DNA from: Burkholderia ubonensis
GTDB lineage: Bacteria; Pseudomonadota; Gammaproteobacteria; Burkholderiales; Burkholderiaceae
Length of the DNA stretch: 64,000 nucleotides
Assembly: GCF_001718695.1 (NCBI RefSeq)
Contig: NZ_CP013421.1
Location: 434,001 to 498,000 of the forward strand
Direction: 5' to 3'
Position numbers and translations under genes: made by a program
Notes under the pieces: generated by a model
Told to the model about the DNA's origin: nothing
The model's database searches: none
What the model saw: the letters and a program-made list of their open reading frames with translations, nothing else
In this document: one piece after another, positions 60,380 to 64,000 of the stretch
Layout: each line of letters opens with the position of its first letter
Position numbering within the stretch: the first letter of the stretch is position 1

Positions 60380-63192
60380 ACACGACGACGCGCGCAGATA
60401 CCGACAGCCGCGCGACCGACGGCGCGCCGGGCGCGGCCGGCCCGGCGCCGGTCGCCCGGCTGTCGGGCGTGTCGCTGCGCTACGGCGGCAAGGCGGCGCT
60501 CGACGGCGTGACGCTCGCGGTGCCCGCCGGACGCATGATCGGGCTGATCGGCCCGGACGGCGTCGGCAAGTCGAGCCTGCTCGCGCTCGCGTCGGGCGCG
60601 CGGGCGATCCAGCAAGGCCAGGTGAGCGTGCTCGGCGGCGACATGGCGTCGGCCGCGCACCGCGATCGCGTGTGCGGCCGGATCGCGTACATGCCGCAGG
60701 GCCTCGGCAAGAACCTGTATGCGACGCTGTCGGTCGAGGAAAACCTGCAGTTTTTCGCGCGGCTGTTCGGCCACGACGCGGCCGAGCGGCGGCGCCGGAT
60801 CGACAGCCTGACGCGCAGCACCGGCCTCGATCCGTTCCTCGACCGCCCGGCAGGCAAGCTGTCGGGCGGCATGAAGCAGAAGCTCGGCCTGTGCTGCGCG
60901 CTGATCCACGATCCCGACCTGCTGATCCTCGACGAGCCGACGACCGGCGTCGACCCGCTCGCCCGCGCGCAGTTCTGGGAGCTGATCGGCCGGATCCGCG
61001 CGGCGCGCCCGGCGATGAGCGTGGTGGTCGCGACCGCTTACATGGACGAGGCGCAGCGCTTCGACTGGCTGATCGCGATGGACGCCGGCCGCGTGCTGGC
61101 CACCGGCACGCCTGACGAGCTGCTCGCGCGCACCGGCTGCGACCGGCTCGAATCGGCGTTCATCGCGCTGCTGCCGGACGAGAAGCGGCGCGGCTACGTG
61201 CCGGTGCGGGTGACGCCGCTGCAGGCCGACGACGCCGCCGGCTACGCGATCGAGGCGCGCGACCTGACGATGCGGTTCGGCGATTTCGTCGCGGTCGATC
61301 ACGTGAGCTTCCGGATCCGGCGCGGGGAGATCTTCGGCTTTCTCGGCTCGAACGGCTGCGGCAAGTCGACGACGATGAAGATGCTGACCGGCCTGCTGCC
61401 CGCGACCGAGGGCGACGCGAAGCTGTTCGGCCGGCCCGTCGCGGCCGGCGACATCAACACGCGCCGCCGGGTCGGCTACATGTCGCAGGGCTTCTCGCTG
61501 TACGGCGAGCTGACCGTGCGGCAGAACCTCGTGCTGCATGCACGCCTGTTCGGCGTGCAGGAGGCGGACGTCGCCGCGCGCGTGGCCGAGATGACCGCGC
61601 GCTTCGGCCTGGCCGACGCGCTCGACGCGCTGCCCGAGCGCCTGCCGCTCGGCATGCGGCAGCGGCTGTCGCTGGCGGTCGCGATGGTGCACAAGCCGGA
61701 GCTGCTGATTCTCGACGAGCCCACTTCCGGCGTCGATCCGGTGGCGCGCGACAGTTTCTGGCAGTTGATGATCGAGCTGGCGCGGCGCGACCGCGTGACG
61801 ATCTTCATCTCGACGCACTTCATGAACGAGGCCGAGCGCTGCGACCGCATTTCGCTGATGCATGCGGGCCGCGTGCTCGCGAGCGATGCGCCCGCCGAGC
61901 TGGTGCGGCAGCGCGGCGCGGCCACGCTGGAGGAAGCGTTCATCGGCTACCTCGTCGACGCGCAGCGCGCGGGCGACGCGCCGCAGGCCGCGCCGGACGA
62001 TGCTTCATGGGATGCCGGCGGGGATGCCGGCGCGCCGCCGTCCACCGCCGCCGCCCGGCCCGCGCCGCGCTTCAGCCTCGCGCGCGCCGGCAGCTATACG
62101 TGGCGCGAAGTGCTGGAGCTGCGCCGCGACCCGGTGCGCGCGACGCTCGCGCTGCTCGGCTCGCTGGTGCTGATGTGCGTGATCAGCATCGGCATCAGCC
62201 TCGACGTCGACAACCTCACGTTCGCGGTGCTGGATCGCGACCAGACGATGCTGAGCCAGGGCTACACGCAGAACATCGCCGGTTCGCGCTACTTCGTGCA
62301 GCGCGACGCGCTGACGGGCTACGACGACCTCGACCGGCGCATGCGCAGCGGGCAGCTGTCGCTCGCGATCGAGATTCCGCCGGATTTCGCGCGGGACGTC
62401 GCGCGCGGCCGGCGCGTGCAGATCGGCATGTGGATCGACGGCGCGATGCCGCTGCGCGCGGAGACGATCCGCGGCTACGTGGCGGGCATGCACGAGAACT
62501 GGCTGCGCGACGAGGCGAAACGCCGGCTCGGCGTGTCGCTCGCGCCGGCGGTCGAGATCGCGGTGCGCTATCGCTACAACCCCGACGTGAAGAGCCTGCC
62601 CGCGATGATCCCGGCCATCATGCCGATGCTGCTGCTGATGCTGCCGGCGATGCTGACCGCGCTCGCCGTCGTGCGCGAGCGCGAGCTCGGCTCGATCGTC
62701 AACCTGTACGTGACGCCCGTCACGCGCACCGAATTCCTGATCGGCAAGCAGGCGCCGTACATCGTGCTCGCGATGCTGAACTTCCTGCTGATGGTGGTGC
62801 TCGCCGATCTCGCGTTCGGCGTGCGGATCAAGGGCAGCTTCGCGACGCTGCTGCTCGCCGTGCTGATCTTCAACGTGGTGGCGACCGGCGTCGGGCTGCT
62901 CGCGTCCACGTTCACGCGCAGCCAGATCGCGGCGATCTTCATGACGATCATCGGCACGCTGATCCCGGTCGTGCAGTTCTCCGGGCTGCTCACGCCGCTG
63001 TCGTCGCTCGAAGGCGCCGGCAAGTGGATCGGCACGCTCTATCCGGCCACCTACATGCTCGCGATCAGCCGCGGCGTGTACAACAAGGCGCTCGGCCTCG
63101 CCGACCTGTGGCCGCAGTTCTGGCCGATGCTCGCGTCGGTGCCGGTCCTGCTGGCCGCCACCGTCGCGCTGCTCCGCAAGCAGGAAACCTGA
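60376..63192 (+). CDS. rbbA: RbbA/YhiH-type ABC transporter: two ATPase domains plus permease (GTG start)
   Basis: A 938-residue protein. Residues about 15-245: first ATPase with GPDGVGKSS and [19 protein letters not shown]; about 285-510: second ATPase with GSNGCGKST and [19 protein letters not shown]; from about 575 a six-helix ABC-2 permease with a large periplasmic loop. RbbA of E. coli was described as ribosome-associated; its family is now usually read as a drug/peptide exporter. The GTG at 60376 overlaps the HlyD stop (GTGA). The order NodT-HlyD-RbbA-permease mirrors yhiI-yhiH-yhhJ. Confidence 0.9.
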   Translation: MNTTTRADTDSRATDGAPGAAGPAPVARLSGVSLRYGGKAALDGVTLAVPAGRMIGLIGPDGVGKSSLLALASGARAIQQGQVSVLGGDMASAAHRDRVCGRIAYMPQGLGKNLYATLSVEENLQFFARLFGHDAAERRRRIDSLTRSTGLDPFLDRPAGKLSGGMKQKLGLCCALIHDPDLLILDEPTTGVDPLARAQFWELIGRIRAARPAMSVVVATAYMDEAQRFDWLIAMDAGRVLATGTPDELLARTGCDRLESAFIALLPDEKRRGYVPVRVTPLQADDAAGYAIEARDLTMRFGDFVAVDHVSFRIRRGEIFGFLGSNGCGKSTTMKMLTGLLPATEGDAKLFGRPVAAGDINTRRRVGYMSQGFSLYGELTVRQNLVLHARLFGVQEADVAARVAEMTARFGLADALDALPERLPLGMRQRLSLAVAMVHKPELLILDEPTSGVDPVARDSFWQLMIELARRDRVTIFISTHFMNEAERCDRISLMHAGRVLASDAPAELVRQRGAATLEEAFIGYLVDAQRAGDAPQAAPDDASWDAGGDAGAPPSTAAARPAPRFSLARAGSYTWREVLELRRDPVRATLALLGSLVLMCVISIGISLDVDNLTFAVLDRDQTMLSQGYTQNIAGSRYFVQRDALTGYDDLDRRMRSGQLSLAIEIPPDFARDVARGRRVQIGMWIDGAMPLRAETIRGYVAGMHENWLRDEAKRRLGVSLAPAVEIAVRYRYNPDVKSLPAMIPAIMPMLLLMLPAMLTALAVVRERELGSIVNLYVTPVTRTEFLIGKQAPYIVLAMLNFLLMVVLADLAFGVRIKGSFATLLLAVLIFNVVATGVGLLASTFTRSQIAAIFMTIIGTLIPVVQFSGLLTPLSSLEGAGKWIGTLYPATYMLAISRGVYNKALGLADLWPQFWPMLASVPVLLAATVALLRKQET

Positions 63193-63194
63193 CC

Positions 63195-64000
63195 ATGCAG
63201 CGTCTGCTCACGATCTACCGGCTCGGCGTCAAGGAACTGTGGAGCCTCGCGCGCGACCCGATCATGCTCGTGCTGATCGTCTACACGTTCAGCGCGTCGA
63301 TCTACGCGGCCGCCACCGCGCGGCCCGACACCCTGCACAAGGCGCCCATCGCGATCGTCGACGAGGACGCGTCGCCGCTGTCGGCGCGCATCGCGTCCGC
63401 GTTCTTTCCGCCGCAGTTCACGCTGCCCGCGATGGTCGGCGCCGCGTCGGTCGATCGCGGCCTCGACGACGGCGACTACACGTTCGCGCTCGACATCCCG
63501 CCGAACTTCCAGCGCGACGTGCTGGCCGGACGCCCGGCGACGATCCGCCTCGACGTCGACGCGACGCGGATGAGCCAGGCGTTCACCGGCAGCGGCTACG
63601 TGCAGCAGATCGTGTCGGGCGAGATCGACGCGTTCGTGCGCCGCTATCGCGGCGGCCCCGACCTGCCGGTCGATCTCGCGGTGCACATGCGCTTCAACCC
63701 GAATCTCGACGAGGTGTGGTTCGGCGCGCTGATGGAAGTCATCAACAACGTCACGATGCTGTCGATGATCCTCACGGGCGCGGCGCTGATCCGCGAGCGC
63801 GAGCACGGGACGATCGAGCACCTGCTCGTGATGCCCGTCACCCCCGCCGAGATCATGCTCGCGAAAGTCTGGTCGATGGGGCTCGTCGTGACGGTGGCGG
63901 CGCTGGCCTCGCTCGTGTTCGTCGTGCGCGGCGCGCTGCAGGTGCCGATCGCGGGCTCGCTCGGGCTGTTCGTCGCCGGCATGGCGCTGCACCTGTTCGC
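63195..64000 (+). CDS. ABC-2 type permease (YhhJ-like), cut by window end
   Basis: The first 268 codons of an ABC-2 permease beginning MQRLLTIYRLGVKELWSLAR: a first helix (PIMLVLIVYTFSASIYAAA), a long extracytoplasmic loop (about residues 40-170) with DEDASPLSARIASAFFPPQF, and further helices including MLSMILTGAALIREREHGTIEHLLVMPV (read in part: the R-E-x-E-x-G-T-x-E motif of the family). It follows the RbbA-like gene by 2 bp and is probably its second permease. Confidence 0.9.
   Translation, partial: MQRLLTIYRLGVKELWSLARDPIMLVLIVYTFSASIYAAATARPDTLHKAPIAIVDEDASPLSARIASAFFPPQFTLPAMVGAASVDRGLDDGDYTFALDIPPNFQRDVLAGRPATIRLDVDATRMSQAFTGSGYVQQIVSGEIDAFVRRYRGGPDLPVDLAVHMRFNPNLDEVWFGALMEVINNVTMLSMILTGAALIREREHGTIEHLLVMPVTPAEIMLAKVWSMGLVVTVAALASLVFVVRGALQVPIAGSLGLFVAGMALHLF

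Noticed and set aside
1..64000. Mobile element, CRISPR array or tRNA
   Set aside because: No transposase, integrase, direct-repeat array or cloverleaf sequence was recognised by eye in the window.

Overview
This high-GC window reads as Burkholderia, most likely a cepacia-complex member. The reasons are the codon bias, the gene families (Gram-negative porin, FUSC and RND/NodT-type envelope proteins, QseBC-like two-component systems) and a right half that resembles the low-oxygen-activated (lxa) locus described on chromosome 2 of B. cenocepacia. Species and replicon are inferences; no rRNA, tRNA, IS element or CRISPR array was seen.

Layout. 0-2.8 kb: a hydrolase cluster (isochorismatase-like, XapX, truncated amidohydrolase) divergent from a second XapX gene. 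3.1-9.9 kb: an AraC regulator divergent from an oxidative operon of aldehyde dehydrogenase, GMC alcohol oxidoreductase and a Baeyer-Villiger monooxygenase fused to an esterase, forming a plausible alcohol-ketone-ester-acid route. 10-19.1 kb: a tightly overlapping lactate operon, dld-lutA-lutB-lutC, running on into a FUSC efflux protein and a porin, preceded by a LysR gene. 19.4-22.7 kb: EthD, alpha/beta hydrolase (interrupted by TGA) and NAD-dependent dehydrogenase, divergent from a LysR gene. 23.2-29.4 kb: an outer-membrane barrel protein, a chemoreceptor and a polar amino-acid ABC importer.

29.8-33 kb and 40.3-44 kb hold two similar redox modules, each a QseBC-like kinase/regulator pair beside b- and c-type cytochromes. 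The two cytochrome promoters share a near-identical 17-bp element (CTTAAGAATCCGKTAAS), 41-49 bp before the start codon.

33.1-64 kb is a low-oxygen/stress island: hemerythrin, tandem universal stress protein, P1B-type ATPase with a C-terminal hemerythrin domain, CDF exporter, AhpD-like protein, secreted serine hydrolase-NamZ fusion, LRAT-like protein, separate polysaccharide deacetylase and glycosidase, PfkB sugar kinase, class II ribonucleotide reductase, FtsH paralogue, BON protein, and a NodT/HlyD/RbbA/permease exporter cut by the window end. TTGAY-N4-RTCAA (FNR/ANR-type) boxes recur upstream of these genes, many at about 90-97 bp from the start codon, so a shared oxygen-responsive control is likely.

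Four genes carry apparent disruptions: an in-frame TGA in the alpha/beta hydrolase and single-base frameshifts in the second response regulator, nrdJ and ftsH. They are either genuine decay or base-calling errors; the sequence alone cannot decide.
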